In this document: positions 18,487 to 27,546 of the stretch, in pieces
Layout: the number at the start of each line of letters is the position of its first letter
Numbering within the stretch: position 1 is the stretch's first letter
Assembly: GCF_004360225.1 (NCBI RefSeq)
Contig: NZ_SNUA01000007.1
Coordinates: forward strand, 1 to 64,000
Source: Alcanivorax sp. 24
GTDB lineage: Bacteria > Pseudomonadota > Gammaproteobacteria > Pseudomonadales > Alcanivoracaceae
Direction: 5' to 3'
Length of the DNA: 64,000 nucleotides
Notes under the pieces: model-generated
Told to the model about the DNA's origin: nothing
Database searches by the model: none
Seen by the model: the letters and a program-made list of their open reading frames with translations, nothing else
Position numbers and translations under genes: made by a program

Positions 18487-19110
18487 TTAACTGGTGAGAT
18501 AGTTCAATAACAGATCATACAATTCGTCCTGAAGCCGTTGCTGTTCCGCCGCTGACGGGTAATCGTTCACCGCCCGGTGCGCCACGGCTTCCAGGCTGGT
18601 TTCCACCACCACGGCGGCCAGAGCCGGCTGGCGTCCGGGAGCCAGCTGATCGGCATGACGGCATAGAAAGGCTTCGATCAGGCCGGTGAGACGGTGGCTG
18701 GTGTCCCGCGCCCGGCGTAAGCGGTCCACATTGGGCAATTGCTCCATCAACACCCGGTGCAGCGCCGGGTCCAGGCGTTGCATGTCCAGGCCGGCGTGAA
18801 TCAGCGTCCGCAGACCGCCTTCCAACCCGGCCGCGTCGTCGCCTTCCAGAGCCCGGTCCATCACCTCCAGCAGGCCCTGGGCATGCCGATCCACCAGCGC
18901 CGCCACCAGCGACTCCAGATTGGGAAAGTACTGATACAGCGAACCGATGCTGACGCCGGCCCGTTCGGCGATGCGGGCGGTGGTGGCGCCCTTGTAATCG
19001 TGGGCCACCAAAACCTGAGCCGTGGCTTCCAGCAGGGCTTCCACCGTGGCGTGGGAGCGGGCCTGACGCGGCTGTTTACGGGGCTCCGTGGACGTCGAGG
19101 AGGGTGGCAT
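18487..19110 (-). CDS. TetR-family transcriptional regulator
   Basis: A 207-residue repressor. The HTH spans about residues 17-63 (RSHATVEALLEATAQVLVAH, TTARIAERAGVSIGSLYQYF). The C-terminal ligand-binding region is helical. The start at 19110 is preferred (MPPSSTSTEPRKQPRQARSH), with GGAG 5 nt upstream; the frame stays open to 19272 but would overrun the cupin start. It is divergent from the cupin gene across 118 bp and likely represses both. An almost identical but N-terminally deleted copy lies at 14410-14961. Confidence 0.9.
   Translation of the reverse strand: MPPSSTSTEPRKQPRQARSHATVEALLEATAQVLVAHDYKGATTARIAERAGVSIGSLYQYFPNLESLVAALVDRHAQGLLEVMDRALEGDDAAGLEGGLRTLIHAGLDMQRLDPALHRVLMEQLPNVDRLRRARDTSHRLTGLIEAFLCRHADQLAPGRQPALAAVVVETSLEAVAHRAVNDYPSAAEQQRLQDELYDLLLNYLTS
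18567..19012 (-). repeat. 446-bp direct repeat, right copy
   Basis: Identical to 14490-14935. Outside this tract the paralogous loci differ by about 20 percent, which points to recent gene conversion. Confidence 0.9.
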
Positions 19111-19228
19111 GGCGGGCTCCGGAATGCGAATGGGAAATGTGAGGAAACACTCGCATAATTTCTGAAGCGCAACAACGTTGCCATCCTTCGATCCCCTGTT
19201 GTCCATCACTGCTAACAAGGAGCCCGCT

Positions 19229-19609
19229 ATGTCCTCCGTCGCCGTCAATCTGCGGCAAGCCGTGGACGCCATTCCCGACGATCAGCCTTTCTCCCTGCTC
19301 GGCCACCATCGCTGCGACGAGGAGTCCATGGTCGGGGTGATCACCATTCACAACACTCGTTCCGATGGCAGTTGGGAGCGTCACCCACGTGGCGATGAGC
19401 TGCTGGTGATCCTGGACGGTCGTCTGACCATGCGGGTGCGGCAGCCGGATGGGACCTTGCTGGCCCATGAACTGGCCTCCGGCCACGCGCTGCTGATTCC
19501 CCGTGGCCTGCCGCACACGGCCACCCTGCATACCCCTTCCATCCAGGTGCTGTTCGTCACCCCCCGTCACGGTACCGAGGAGTGGGTGGAACCACTGCCT
19601 GCCGGTTAG
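19229..19609 (+). CDS. cupin domain protein
   Basis: A 126-residue single-domain cupin. The barrel has the first cupin motif region SWERHPRGDELLVILDGRLT and the second near ASGHALLIPRGLPHTATLHT, with His residues placed to bind a metal. AAGGAG at 19218-19223 supports ATG 19229. It is divergent from tetR and probably its target. The substrate is unknown. Its stop codon lies inside a 27-bp palindrome. Confidence 0.85.
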   Translation: MSSVAVNLRQAVDAIPDDQPFSLLGHHRCDEESMVGVITIHNTRSDGSWERHPRGDELLVILDGRLTMRVRQPDGTLLAHELASGHALLIPRGLPHTATLHTPSIQVLFVTPRHGTEEWVEPLPAG

Positions 19610-19669
19610 GGCCTGTTCACGCTATTTGCATCCAGCAGGCGCGATGCAAATAGCGTGAACAGGCCCTAA
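19606..19669. repeat. perfect 27-bp hairpin overlapping the cupin stop codon
   Basis: Arms 19606-19632 and 19643-19669 (AGGGCCTGTTCACGCTATTT core) with a 10-nt loop. No U-run follows, so it is either a strong mRNA 3' end structure or a dispersed palindrome. The rest of the gap to paaA (19670-19926) is AT-rich and holds no gene that I can see. Confidence 0.8.
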
Positions 19670-19926
19670 GAGCGTCGGTCTTCCCTGATTCATATCGCCG
19701 CGCCGGTCCGGATACCCGACCGGCGTTTTGCTATGCGCGGAAAAATCCCCTAAAGAGTCCGCGATTTGGATCCTCATTCTGGGTACTACCGTATCGGATT
19801 GATGATCCTTTGGGCTATCAAGATGTCTTTTAAAGGAATGGGGCTGTGTTTCTATTTTTGGATAACTTATTGATTAATAAGAATATATATAAAAAACAGT
19901 GAAATAATGATAAGGGACGTCAAAAC

Positions 19927-19972
19927 ATGACACATAAACTTGTTATTGACATAAATTTATGTGTCATATAAT
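19927..19972 (+). promoter_or_regulatory. paaA promoter with palindromic operator (predicted PaaX site)
   Basis: TTGACA (19946-19951) and TATAAT (19967-19972) form consensus boxes with a 15-bp spacer. A perfect 12-bp inverted repeat, ATGACACATAAA (19927-19938) and TTTATGTGTCAT (19956-19967), encloses the -35 and fills the spacer. The same TGTGTCAT half-site lies in the paaG promoter and beside the livK promoter. Binding there would block RNA polymerase, consistent with repression by PaaX until phenylacetyl-CoA appears. Confidence 0.7.
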
Positions 19973-20021
19973 ACTGTCCCTATGGGTGGCACCACCGCCA
20001 CGACGGAGCAGGGAGAACCTC

Positions 20022-21017
20022 ATGTACGCACAGCAGGTGGATACCGGCGCCAAGCGCCTGAAAAGCCTGGAGGAGATGAGTCCGGAAGAGAGGCACTTCC
20101 AGGAGAAGGTGGATGCGGAAGTGCGCATCGAGCCGAAGAACTGGATGCCCGAAGGCTACCGCAAGACGCTGATCCGGCAGATCTCGCAGCACGCCCATTC
20201 CGAGATCGTCGGCATGCTGCCGGAAGGCAACTGGCTGACCCGGGCGCCGACCTTGAAGCGTAAGTTGCAGCTGATGGCGAAGATCCAGGACGAAGCCGGT
20301 CACGGCCTGTACCTGTACAGCGCCATGGAGACCCTCGGCGCCGACCGCGACGAGGAAATCGAAAAGCTGCATCGCGGCGAGGTGAAATTCTCCTCCATCT
20401 TCACCTACCCGACATTGACCTGGGCCGACATGGGCGCCATCGGCTGGTTGGTGGACGGTGCCGCCATCGTCAACCAGGTGCCGCTGCAGCGTTGCTCCTA
20501 CGGACCCTATGCCCGCGCCATGATCCGCGTGTGCAAGGAAGAGAGTTTCCACCAGCGCCAGGGTTACGAAATCCTGCTCACCATGATGCGTGAAGGCACC
20601 GACGAGCAGAAAGCCATGGTGCAGGATGCGATCAATCGTTTCTGGTGGCCATCACTGATGATGTTCGGCCCCTCCGACGCCAACTCACCGAACTCCGCCC
20701 AATCCATGGCCTGGAAAATCAAACGCCACGGCAATGACGAACTGCGCCAGCGTTTCCTCGATCAGACCGTGCCGCAACTGGAATTCCTTGGCTGTACCGC
20801 GCCGGACCCGGACCTGAAATGGAATGAGGAAACCGGCCACTACGACTTCGGTGAGATCAACTGGCAGGAGTTCTTCGATGTGCTCAAGGGCCACAGCCCC
20901 TGCGGCGTCGAGCGTATTCAACAGCGCAAGAGCGCCATCGACGAAGGCCAGTGGGTGCGTGACGCCGCCGTGGCGTATGCCCGCAATCAAGAGCGGAAAG
21001 CAAAAAGCGCCGCCTGA
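20022..21017 (+). CDS. paaA: phenylacetyl-CoA epoxidase subunit PaaA
   Basis: A 331-residue catalytic subunit of the di-iron monooxygenase that converts phenylacetyl-CoA to its 1,2-epoxide. The ferritin-like iron ligands are visible in [20 protein letters not shown] and in [14 protein letters not shown] 20022 follows GGGAGA at 20011-20016 and gives the standard PaaA N-terminus (MYAQQVDTG). First gene of paaABCDE-paaZ, about 50 bp downstream of the operator-embedded promoter. Confidence 0.98.
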   Translation: MYAQQVDTGAKRLKSLEEMSPEERHFQEKVDAEVRIEPKNWMPEGYRKTLIRQISQHAHSEIVGMLPEGNWLTRAPTLKRKLQLMAKIQDEAGHGLYLYSAMETLGADRDEEIEKLHRGEVKFSSIFTYPTLTWADMGAIGWLVDGAAIVNQVPLQRCSYGPYARAMIRVCKEESFHQRQGYEILLTMMREGTDEQKAMVQDAINRFWWPSLMMFGPSDANSPNSAQSMAWKIKRHGNDELRQRFLDQTVPQLEFLGCTAPDPDLKWNEETGHYDFGEINWQEFFDVLKGHSPCGVERIQQRKSAIDEGQWVRDAAVAYARNQERKAKSAA

Positions 21018-21042
21018 ACCGAATTAACTGATCGAGACGAAC

Positions 21043-21324
21043 ATGGCTGACTGGACCCTCTACGAAGTCTTCGTGCGCAGCAAGCACGGCCTCAACCACA
21101 AACACGTGGGCAGCGTGCATGCCGCTGATGCCCAGATGGCGCTGGAAAACGCCCGTGAACTGTACACCCGCCGAAGCGAAGGCGTGAGCCTTTGGGTGGT
21201 GCCCGCCGGGCAAATCACCGCCAGCGCCGGCGATGAGAAAGAACCCTTCTTCGACCCGGCCGACGACAAGGTCTACCGCCACGCCAGCTTCTACAAGCTG
21301 CCCCCGGAAGTGGACCAGATGTGA
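21043..21324 (+). CDS. paaB: phenylacetyl-CoA epoxidase subunit PaaB
   Basis: A 93-residue small subunit that bridges PaaAC dimers in the epoxidase. WTLYEVFVRSKHGLNHKHVG, the ENARELYTRRSEGVSLWVVP stretch and the C-terminal DKVYRHASFYKLP are typical. It starts 25 bp after paaA and its stop touches the paaC start region. Confidence 0.97.
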   Translation: MADWTLYEVFVRSKHGLNHKHVGSVHAADAQMALENARELYTRRSEGVSLWVVPAGQITASAGDEKEPFFDPADDKVYRHASFYKLPPEVDQM

Positions 21325-21335
21325 GGATGCCGACC

Positions 21336-22091
21336 ATGGAAACCCGTGAAGCACTCACCGAATACCTTCTTCGCCTGGCCGATACCGATATGGTCTTGGC
21401 TCAACGGCTGTGCGAATGGTGCGGGAACGCCCCGGCACTGGAAGAAGAAGTGGCGATGATGAACGTGGGCCTTGATCTGCTGGGGCAGGCGCGCAACTGG
21501 TACGACTACGCCGCCGAACTGCTCGACGACGGCCGTGACGCCGATCACCTGGCCTTCCGCCGCAACGAGCGCGAATACCGCAATCTGCTGATCGCGGAGC
21601 AGCCGCGCGGCGACTACGCCGTGACCACCGCCAAGCAGTTCCTGTTTGACGTCTGGCATCACCAGGTGCTTGCCCGGCTCACCGGATCCAGCGATGAACG
21701 CATCGCCGCGGTCGCCGCGAAGGCCCTTAAGGAAGCCTCCTACCACCGCCGCCGTTCCACCGAATGGATGCTGCGGCTGGGGCAGGGCACTGAGGAAAGC
21801 CACCGCCGTCTTGCCGACGCGGTGCAAAACCTGTGGCGCTTCACTTACGAACTGACCGACACCGACGCCATTGAAGACCAACTCGCCGACGCCAACATTG
21901 GCGCGGGTAATGTCGGGGAGGCCTGGCGTGATGAAGTGGCCCGCGTGTTCCGCGAAGCCGATCTGGAATTGCCGGAACTGGCGCGTCACTTCTACATGGA
22001 TGGCAAGAACGGCAAGCACACCGAGCATCTGGGCTTTTTGCTGGCCGAGATGCAGTACCTGCAACGAGCGTACCCCGATGCAACCTGGTGA
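21336..22091 (+). CDS. paaC: phenylacetyl-CoA epoxidase subunit PaaC
   Basis: A 251-residue structural subunit with a ferritin-like fold that lacks the full di-iron site; it forms the stable dimer with PaaA. DTDMVLAQRLCEWCGNAPAL, GLDLLGQARNWYDYAAEL and EASYHRRRSTEWMLRLGQGT are PaaC hallmarks. ATG 21336 or 21327 could start it; 21336 has GAGG about 9 nt upstream. The 3' end overlaps paaD by 14 bp. Confidence 0.96.
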   Translation: METREALTEYLLRLADTDMVLAQRLCEWCGNAPALEEEVAMMNVGLDLLGQARNWYDYAAELLDDGRDADHLAFRRNEREYRNLLIAEQPRGDYAVTTAKQFLFDVWHHQVLARLTGSSDERIAAVAAKALKEASYHRRRSTEWMLRLGQGTEESHRRLADAVQNLWRFTYELTDTDAIEDQLADANIGAGNVGEAWRDEVARVFREADLELPELARHFYMDGKNGKHTEHLGFLLAEMQYLQRAYPDATW

Positions 22092-22617
22092 GCTGATCTA
22101 TCGCGAGCGGACCGCTTTTACCGGCACCCCTCTGGGCGAAGCGGATCTCGAGCGTGCCTGGGACTGTCTGGTCGAAGTGATGGATCCGGAAGTGCCGGTG
22201 GTCAGCGTCGTGGATCTCGGCATGATCCGCGCGGTGGCGTGGGACCAGGACCGTCTGCACGTAAAAGTCTCGCCCACCTATTCCGGCTGTCCGGCCACCG
22301 AGGTGATCGAGCGCGATGTCAGAGACGCGCTGGAACGCTTCGGCTTTCGCGACCCGTGTATCGAGCGGGTGCTGGCGCCGGCCTGGACCACCGACTGGAT
22401 CACCGACACGGGCCGCGAAGCGCTCAAGAGCTACGGCATCGCGCCGCCGCCCAAGGGGCGCGGTCGAGATACTTTGCGTGATCCGGGACCGGCGGACTGC
22501 CCGCACTGCGGCAGCACTCACACCGAACAACTCAGCGAATTCGGCTCCACCGCGTGCAAGGCGCTTTACCGCTGCCGTGACTGCCTGGAGCCGTTCGACT
22601 ATTTCAAGTGCCTTTAA
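22078..22617 (+). CDS. paaD: PaaD, iron-sulfur assembly factor for the epoxidase
   Basis: A 179-residue protein with an N-terminal MIP18/DUF59 domain (DPEVPVVSVVDLGMIRAVAW, SPTYSGCPATEVIE) and a C-terminal zinc-ribbon-like segment (CPHCGSTHTEQLSEFGSTAC, then CRDC). It is thought to help mature the iron-sulfur or di-iron centres of the complex. The start at 22078 lies within the end of paaC, implying coupled translation. Confidence 0.95.
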   Translation: MQPGELIYRERTAFTGTPLGEADLERAWDCLVEVMDPEVPVVSVVDLGMIRAVAWDQDRLHVKVSPTYSGCPATEVIERDVRDALERFGFRDPCIERVLAPAWTTDWITDTGREALKSYGIAPPPKGRGRDTLRDPGPADCPHCGSTHTEQLSEFGSTACKALYRCRDCLEPFDYFKCL

Positions 22618-22633
22618 GACAAGAGCGCCTGAC

Positions 22634-23710
22634 ATGAACCAATTTCATCCATTAAAAATTCGCGAAGTGCGACCGGAAACCCGAGAGGCGGTGTCCATCG
22701 CCTTCGACATCCCGCCGGAACTGACCGACGCTTTCCGTTTCACCCAGGGCCAGCACCTGATCGTGCGCACCCGGATGGACGGCGAGGAAGTGCGCCGCTC
22801 CTACTCCATCTGCACCGGCGTCCATGACGGTGACCTGCGCGTGGCGGTGAAGAAAGTGCCCGGCGGCCGTTTCTCCGGCTTCGCCAATGGTGAACTGAAG
22901 GAAGGCGACACTCTGGAGGTCATGCCGCCCAGTGGTCACTTCTACGTCGATCTGGACGCGGAACGTGAAGTCGAGTACCTGGCCGTGGCCGCCGGCAGCG
23001 GTATCACGCCAATTCTGTCGATCATAAAAACCACGCTGGAAACCGAACCGAAAAGCCGCTTCACGCTGCTTTATGGCAACCGCTCCAGTAATTCCACCCT
23101 GTTCCGGGAAGCGCTCAGTGACCTGAAGAACGCGTATCTCGGCCGCCTGAATATCATCTATCTGTTCAGCCGCGAACAGCAGGACGTGGACCTCTACAAC
23201 GGCCGCCTCGACGCCGACAAATGCGACGCCATCTTCTCCCGCTGGCTCGACACCCCGAACCTGTATGCCGCCTTCCTCTGCGGCCCGCAATCCATGACTG
23301 AAACCGTCCGCGATCGTCTCGTCGGCAACGGCCTGGATAAAAGCCGCGTGCACTTCGAACTGTTCGGCGTGGAAGGGCAGGCGCAACGTAAGCATCGCGC
23401 CCCGGAAGAAGTTGCCGAGGACGAAGCCAAAACCCAGGTCACCATCATCGCCGACGGCCGCGAAGTGCTTGTCGAACTGCCCCGGGACAGCAAGAACATC
23501 CTCGACGCCGCCAACGAACACGGCGCCGACCTGCCGTTCTCCTGCAAGGCCGGCGTCTGCTCCACCTGCCGCTGCAAGGTGGTGGAAGGCGAAGTGGAAA
23601 TGGACAACAACTTCGCCCTGGAAGACTACGAAGTCGCCGCCGGTTACGTGCTCTCCTGCCAGAGCTACCCGATCACCGACAAGGTCGTCCTCGACTTCGA
23701 CCAGCCCTAA
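22634..23710 (+). CDS. paaE: phenylacetyl-CoA epoxidase reductase subunit PaaE
   Basis: A 358-residue NADPH:epoxidase reductase. The N-terminal half is a ferredoxin-NADP reductase module (RRSYSICTGVHDGDLRVAVK for FAD, AAGSGITPILSIIK for NAD(P)). The C-terminal 90 residues form a plant-type 2Fe-2S ferredoxin (SCKAGVCSTCRCKVVEGEVE, LSCQ). ATG 22634 follows GAGCGCC weakly, 16 bp after paaD. It delivers electrons to PaaA. Confidence 0.97.
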   Translation: MNQFHPLKIREVRPETREAVSIAFDIPPELTDAFRFTQGQHLIVRTRMDGEEVRRSYSICTGVHDGDLRVAVKKVPGGRFSGFANGELKEGDTLEVMPPSGHFYVDLDAEREVEYLAVAAGSGITPILSIIKTTLETEPKSRFTLLYGNRSSNSTLFREALSDLKNAYLGRLNIIYLFSREQQDVDLYNGRLDADKCDAIFSRWLDTPNLYAAFLCGPQSMTETVRDRLVGNGLDKSRVHFELFGVEGQAQRKHRAPEEVAEDEAKTQVTIIADGREVLVELPRDSKNILDAANEHGADLPFSCKAGVCSTCRCKVVEGEVEMDNNFALEDYEVAAGYVLSCQSYPITDKVVLDFDQP

Positions 23711-23724
23711 GGCATCGCTGACAG

Positions 23725-23807
23725 AGCCCGCTCCCACAAGAGAGCCAAGGAACCCTGTTTTTGTGGGAGCAGGCCTTGCCAGCGAATGAGCGGCTGAGGC
23801 CGCGAAC
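23725..23807. repeat. REP-like element between paaE and paaZ
   Basis: GCTCCCACAA and TTGTGGGAGC form an inverted pair around a short loop, followed by AGGCCTTGCCAGCGAATGAG. It shares the GTGGGAGC...GCCAGCGAAT core with other elements in the window and lies inside the operon, so it may set relative mRNA levels of paaZ. Confidence 0.65.
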
Positions 23808-23836
23808 ATCCAACCGATTAAAACAGGAGCCACGCC

Positions 23837-25888
23837 ATGACCGTTCTCCAAAGCTACCTCGCCGGCCAATGGTTCGGCAGCCAAGCCGCCAAACCCCTGG
23901 CCAGCGCCATCAACGGCGAAATCGTCGCCCACACCCACGACGACGCTCCCGACTTCGCCGCCGCCGTGGACTACGCCCGCACCACCGGCACCCGCGAACT
24001 GCTCAAACTCGACTTCCAGGAACGGGCCGCCCGCCTCAAGGCCATGGCGCTCTACCTGCAAGAGCACAAAAAAGCACTCTACACTCTTTCGCGCCACACC
24101 GGCGCCACCAAAGGCGACAACGCCTTCGACATCGACGGCGGCTTCGGCACCCTGTTCGCCTACGCCAGCATGGGCCGCAAGGAGCTGCCCTCCGGTAACG
24201 TCCTCCACGAAGGCCCGGTGGTCCCCCTCGGCAAGGAAAACCACTTCGCCGCCACCCACATCCTGGTACCGCGCCGGGGCGTCGCCGTGCACATCAACGC
24301 CTTCAACTTCCCGGTCTGGGGCATGCTGGAGAAATTCGCCGGCAACTTCCTCGCCGGCATGCCGTGCCTGGTGAAACCGGCCACCGCCACCAGCTACCTC
24401 ACCGCTGCCTGCGTGCGCCTCATGCAAGACTCCGGCGCGCTGCCGGAAGGCGCCCTTCAGCTGATCATCGGCGGCACCGGTGACCTGCTCGACCAGCTCG
24501 ACGAACAGGACATGGTCACCTTCACCGGCTCGGCCAGCACCGCCCGCAAACTGCGCGCGCACCCCAACCTCATCAACCGCTCCATCCCCTTCAACGCCGA
24601 AGCGGACTCCCTCAACAGCGCCATCCTCGCCCCGGACGTCACCCCCGAAGACAGCGAATTCGACCTGCTGGCCAAGGAAGTGGTCCGCGAAATGACCGTC
24701 AAAGCCGGCCAGAAATGCACCGCCATCCGCCGCATCCTGGTGCCCCAACAGCACCTGGACGCCTTCGGCGAACGCCTGATCCAACGCCTGGAAAAAATCA
24801 CCCTCGGCGACCCGAACGAAGAAGGCGTGCGCATGGGCGCGCTCGCCTCCCTGGACCAGAAAGAAGACGTGGCCGCCGCCGTCAACGACCTGCTCAACAC
24901 CAGTGAATGTATCTTCGGCGGCAACGGCGACCCGCAGCCCATTGGCCAGGGCACCGACAAAGGCGCCTTCTTCGGCCCGCGCCTGCTGCGCAGCACCGAT
25001 CCTCATGCGGAAGGCGGCGCCCACGACATCGAAGCCTTCGGCCCGGTCAGCACCCTCATGGGCTACGGTGACCTGGATGAAGCCATCGCCCTCGCCGACA
25101 AAGGCAAAGGCAGCCTGGTCACCACCTTCGCCACCAAGGACCCGAAAAACGCCGCCCGCGCCATCCCCGTGCTCGCCGCCCGCCACGGCCGCCTGCAAGT
25201 GCTCAACGCCGAATCCGCCCAGGAATCCACCGGCCACGGCGCGCCGCTCCCCATGCTCAAACACGGCGGCCCCGGCCGCGCCGGCGGCGGTGAAGAACTC
25301 GGCGGCATCCGCGCCGTGCGCCACTACCTCCAGCGCACCGCCATCCAAGGCTCCCCCACCATGCTCGCCGCCGTCACCGGCGAATACGCGCGCGGCGCCG
25401 ACGTCCTCGAAACCGAAGTGCACCCCTTCCGCCGCCACTTCGACGACCTCGCCATCGGCGAATCCCTGCTCACCCACCGCCGCACCGTCACCGAAGCCGA
25501 CATCGTCAACTTCGGCTGCCTCTCCGGCGACCACTTCTACATGCACTTCGACGACATCGCCGCCAAGGATTCCCAATTCGGCAAACGCATCGCCCACGGC
25601 TACTTCCTCCTCTCCGCCGCCGCCGGCCTCTTCGTCTCCCCGGCCCCCGGCCCCGTCCTCGCCAACTACGGCCTCGACACCCTGCGCTTCATCACCCCCG
25701 TCGGCGCCGGCGACACCATCCAGGCCCGCCTCACCTGCAAACGCAAAATCGACCAGGGCAAAGCCGCCCCCGACGGCACCCCCCAAGGCGTGGTGGTCTG
25801 GGACGTACAGGTCACCAATCAGGACGACGAACTTGTCGCCAGCTACGACATTCTGACGCTGGTGGCGAAGAAGAAAGGGGACGCATAA
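23837..25888 (+). CDS. paaZ: bifunctional oxepin-CoA hydrolase / 3-oxo-5,6-dehydrosuberyl-CoA semialdehyde dehydrogenase
   Basis: A 683-residue fusion. The N-terminal aldehyde dehydrogenase domain (about 1-510) has the Cys in [13 protein letters not shown]. The C-terminal MaoC-like hydratase (about 530-683) has [11 protein letters not shown] and [19 protein letters not shown]. The hydratase opens the oxepin ring and the dehydrogenase oxidises the resulting aldehyde. AGGAG lies 9 nt before the ATG. The coding strand is extremely rich in C-ending codons, more than its neighbours, which keeps a 1044-codon frame open on the opposite strand. Confidence 0.97.
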   Translation: MTVLQSYLAGQWFGSQAAKPLASAINGEIVAHTHDDAPDFAAAVDYARTTGTRELLKLDFQERAARLKAMALYLQEHKKALYTLSRHTGATKGDNAFDIDGGFGTLFAYASMGRKELPSGNVLHEGPVVPLGKENHFAATHILVPRRGVAVHINAFNFPVWGMLEKFAGNFLAGMPCLVKPATATSYLTAACVRLMQDSGALPEGALQLIIGGTGDLLDQLDEQDMVTFTGSASTARKLRAHPNLINRSIPFNAEADSLNSAILAPDVTPEDSEFDLLAKEVVREMTVKAGQKCTAIRRILVPQQHLDAFGERLIQRLEKITLGDPNEEGVRMGALASLDQKEDVAAAVNDLLNTSECIFGGNGDPQPIGQGTDKGAFFGPRLLRSTDPHAEGGAHDIEAFGPVSTLMGYGDLDEAIALADKGKGSLVTTFATKDPKNAARAIPVLAARHGRLQVLNAESAQESTGHGAPLPMLKHGGPGRAGGGEELGGIRAVRHYLQRTAIQGSPTMLAAVTGEYARGADVLETEVHPFRRHFDDLAIGESLLTHRRTVTEADIVNFGCLSGDHFYMHFDDIAAKDSQFGKRIAHGYFLLSAAAGLFVSPAPGPVLANYGLDTLRFITPVGAGDTIQARLTCKRKIDQGKAAPDGTPQGVVVWDVQVTNQDDELVASYDILTLVAKKKGDA

Positions 25889-25941
25889 CCGCCATGTGGT
25901 GAGTTGGTCCTTACTCTTTAATTCAAGGCTTCCTTGGTGAT

Positions 25942-25969
25942 GGCCGCTCCTTTTGGGGCGGCCTTTTTT
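25942..25969 (+). terminator. Rho-independent terminator after paaZ
   Basis: GGCCGCTCC-TTTT-GGGGCGGCC followed by TTTTTT, 53 bp after the paaZ stop. Confidence 0.9.
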
Positions 25970-26039
25970 GTGCTTTTTCTATGTGTTGGAAGAATGGCAT
26001 CATCGATGAATCGGCGAAAATAAAAGGGGCTCATTATTT

Positions 26040-26555
26040 ATGGATGGCTTTATTTCCATCGGTGGGGCTTGGAAGTTCCTCACTTGGCTACCTAAGTTCG
26101 TTTTGAGAAGAATATTCACCAAGGAAAGAATGTCCGAGCTAATTCTCTTTGACATAAGGCCCAGAGGAAGAAATTTCACTCTTAATTTGGGTGGGGGTGC
26201 GAATTATGATGTGTGGGTCAGGTTTATTAATATCTCCCCGTTTGTGGTCGAGATGGAGAAGCTCGAAGCGGAGCTCTGGTGTAATGGGGCAATATTGAAG
26301 ACGGGGATAAATAAGAGGATAAATATTGCTCCGGGGGAAGTTATGGAGCAGAGGCTTTGGGGTAATATTCCGGATAGCCACGCTGATCAGATTGCCAAGA
26401 ACGGCCCGGAAGGTCCGCTGGTGCTAAAGGGTAATATGGACTTCAATTGCAAAATAGCGAATTTTTCTAAGCATGATTGGAGCTTGGGCGATATTTGTCC
26501 GTGGGTGATAAATGGCGATGTGAGGAAAAAGCAGAAGCAATCTGGGGTGGTGTGA
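26040..26555 (+). CDS. hypothetical protein, low GC
   Basis: A 171-residue protein of unknown function. The N-terminal 30 residues are hydrophobic and basic (WKFLTWLPKFVLRRIFTKER) and may lie on a membrane. The middle (VWVRFINISPFVVEMEKLEA) alternates like a beta-sandwich, resembling LEA14/WHy-type domains only loosely. AAGGGG at 26024-26029 precedes the ATG. GC is clearly lower than paaZ, with many A- and T-ending codons, so it is probably acquired. It ends 19 bp before the next orphan gene. Confidence 0.65.
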   Translation: MDGFISIGGAWKFLTWLPKFVLRRIFTKERMSELILFDIRPRGRNFTLNLGGGANYDVWVRFINISPFVVEMEKLEAELWCNGAILKTGINKRINIAPGEVMEQRLWGNIPDSHADQIAKNGPEGPLVLKGNMDFNCKIANFSKHDWSLGDICPWVINGDVRKKQKQSGVV

Positions 26556-26574
26556 TTTTTTTGGGAGGTAACTT

Positions 26575-27135
26575 ATGTGGGTATCTATTTGCTCTGTCAT
26601 TGTGGCCGTTTTGGCTTTTGGTTTCTCGGTTTTTTCTTTTAGGGAGAGTCGGAGAATAGATTTTGATAAGGCTATGCTGAATTCGTGTGATGATTTGCTC
26701 TGTCGGTCCTATGAGCTGTTGGTGAAAGGTAGGCAGGGAAATGGTTTTCCTGTATCTGACCGCGTCCAGTGGCTCACCTCGGCCAGATACATAATGAGAT
26801 ATTATGACGCCAAGAAAAGAATAAAAACGAAGCCGTATCGGGTGTTGGTAGACAATACGGAGGAGGTTTGGCGGCATGAATTCTATAAGGCGTTAGACTT
26901 TCCCGAAGTGATGCGAAGTGAGTACTTTTATCATGATGAAAGCGGTGGAATCTACCCGACTTCCGCGATGATTATTGCCGAATTCTCAACATGGAAGGAA
27001 GATGTCCGTGACCCGGTCGATGACTACGATGATGAGCGCTTTCTAAATAACAAAAAGTACAAGGCGAGGTTCTCGGCAATTTTTAGTCATGCTGCCCGAT
27101 ACTCGCAGTATAGAGAAATGATGGCTGACGAATAA
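26575..27135 (+). CDS. hypothetical membrane-anchored protein, low GC
   Basis: A 186-residue protein with one N-terminal membrane helix (SICSVIVAVLAFGFSVFSFR) and a charged soluble domain rich in Asp, Glu, Arg and Tyr. GGGAGG at 26563-26568 is well placed for ATG 26575. It shares low GC and strand with the preceding gene and likely forms a two-gene cassette at the edge of a defence segment. No family recognised. A role in defence is only a guess from position. Confidence 0.65.
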   Translation: MWVSICSVIVAVLAFGFSVFSFRESRRIDFDKAMLNSCDDLLCRSYELLVKGRQGNGFPVSDRVQWLTSARYIMRYYDAKKRIKTKPYRVLVDNTEEVWRHEFYKALDFPEVMRSEYFYHDESGGIYPTSAMIIAEFSTWKEDVRDPVDDYDDERFLNNKKYKARFSAIFSHAARYSQYREMMADE

Positions 27136-27179
27136 ATTTGCTCTACGGATGCTTGAGATTTGGATGGCCCGTTGCTAGA

Positions 27180-27275
27180 TTTAAAGAACCTCTTGGAAGA
27201 GGCACTGCCTCCGGGTGCGGCAACACCCGAAGGCAGCTAACCACAACAGACTGGATAGGAGTCCATCATGGCTGC
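27180..27275 (-). ncRNA. predicted SymR-type antisense RNA
   Basis: On the minus strand, TTTACC (27309-27304) and TATGAT (27286-27281), 17 bp apart, form a promoter inside the symE 5' end. Two hairpins follow: CTGCCTTCGGGTG/CACCCGGAGGCAG (27236-27205) and CCTCTTCCAAGAGG (27202-27189), the latter followed by TTCTTT like an intrinsic terminator. The resulting RNA of about 95 nt would cover the symE start codon and ribosome site, as SymR does in E. coli. Confidence 0.5.
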
Positions 27276-27546
27276 TCGCAATCATAAGCCACGCGCCCGC
27301 GTAGGTAAAAGCGAAACCCCTAAACCCAACCGCGAATTTCCCTATATTCGCCACCTCAAGGTCCATCCGGGCCAGTACTACCATCAAACGCTATCCAACA
27401 GCTGCCGGGTCAGGCTTGTGCCCTGGGTCCATATCAAGGGCTATTGGCTGGAGGAAGCCGGCTTTACCGTCGGCACCCCTGTGCACGTGGAAGTCAGCGA
27501 GGGCCGCCTGGTGATCTCCGCCGTCCCGGAGCCCGCCGGCACTTGA
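27268..27546 (+). CDS. symE: SymE-family type I toxin
   Basis: A 92-residue protein ending in the SymE/AbrB-like segment LVPWVHIKGYWLEEAGFTVG and VHVEVSEGRLVISAVPE. In E. coli SymE is SOS-induced, condenses DNA and is controlled by the antisense RNA SymR; family members often sit in restriction-modification loci. That is the setting here, with Vsr, a methyltransferase and a restriction enzyme directly downstream. ATAGGAG lies 8 nt before the ATG. Confidence 0.85.
   Translation: MAARNHKPRARVGKSETPKPNREFPYIRHLKVHPGQYYHQTLSNSCRVRLVPWVHIKGYWLEEAGFTVGTPVHVEVSEGRLVISAVPEPAGT

Noticed and set aside
22652-25786. A 1044-codon open frame on the minus strand across paaE and paaZ
   Set aside because: Low-complexity Gly/Ala/Val/Asp text with no domain, exactly antisense to two certain genes. 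It is open because of the strong C-ending codon bias on the other strand.
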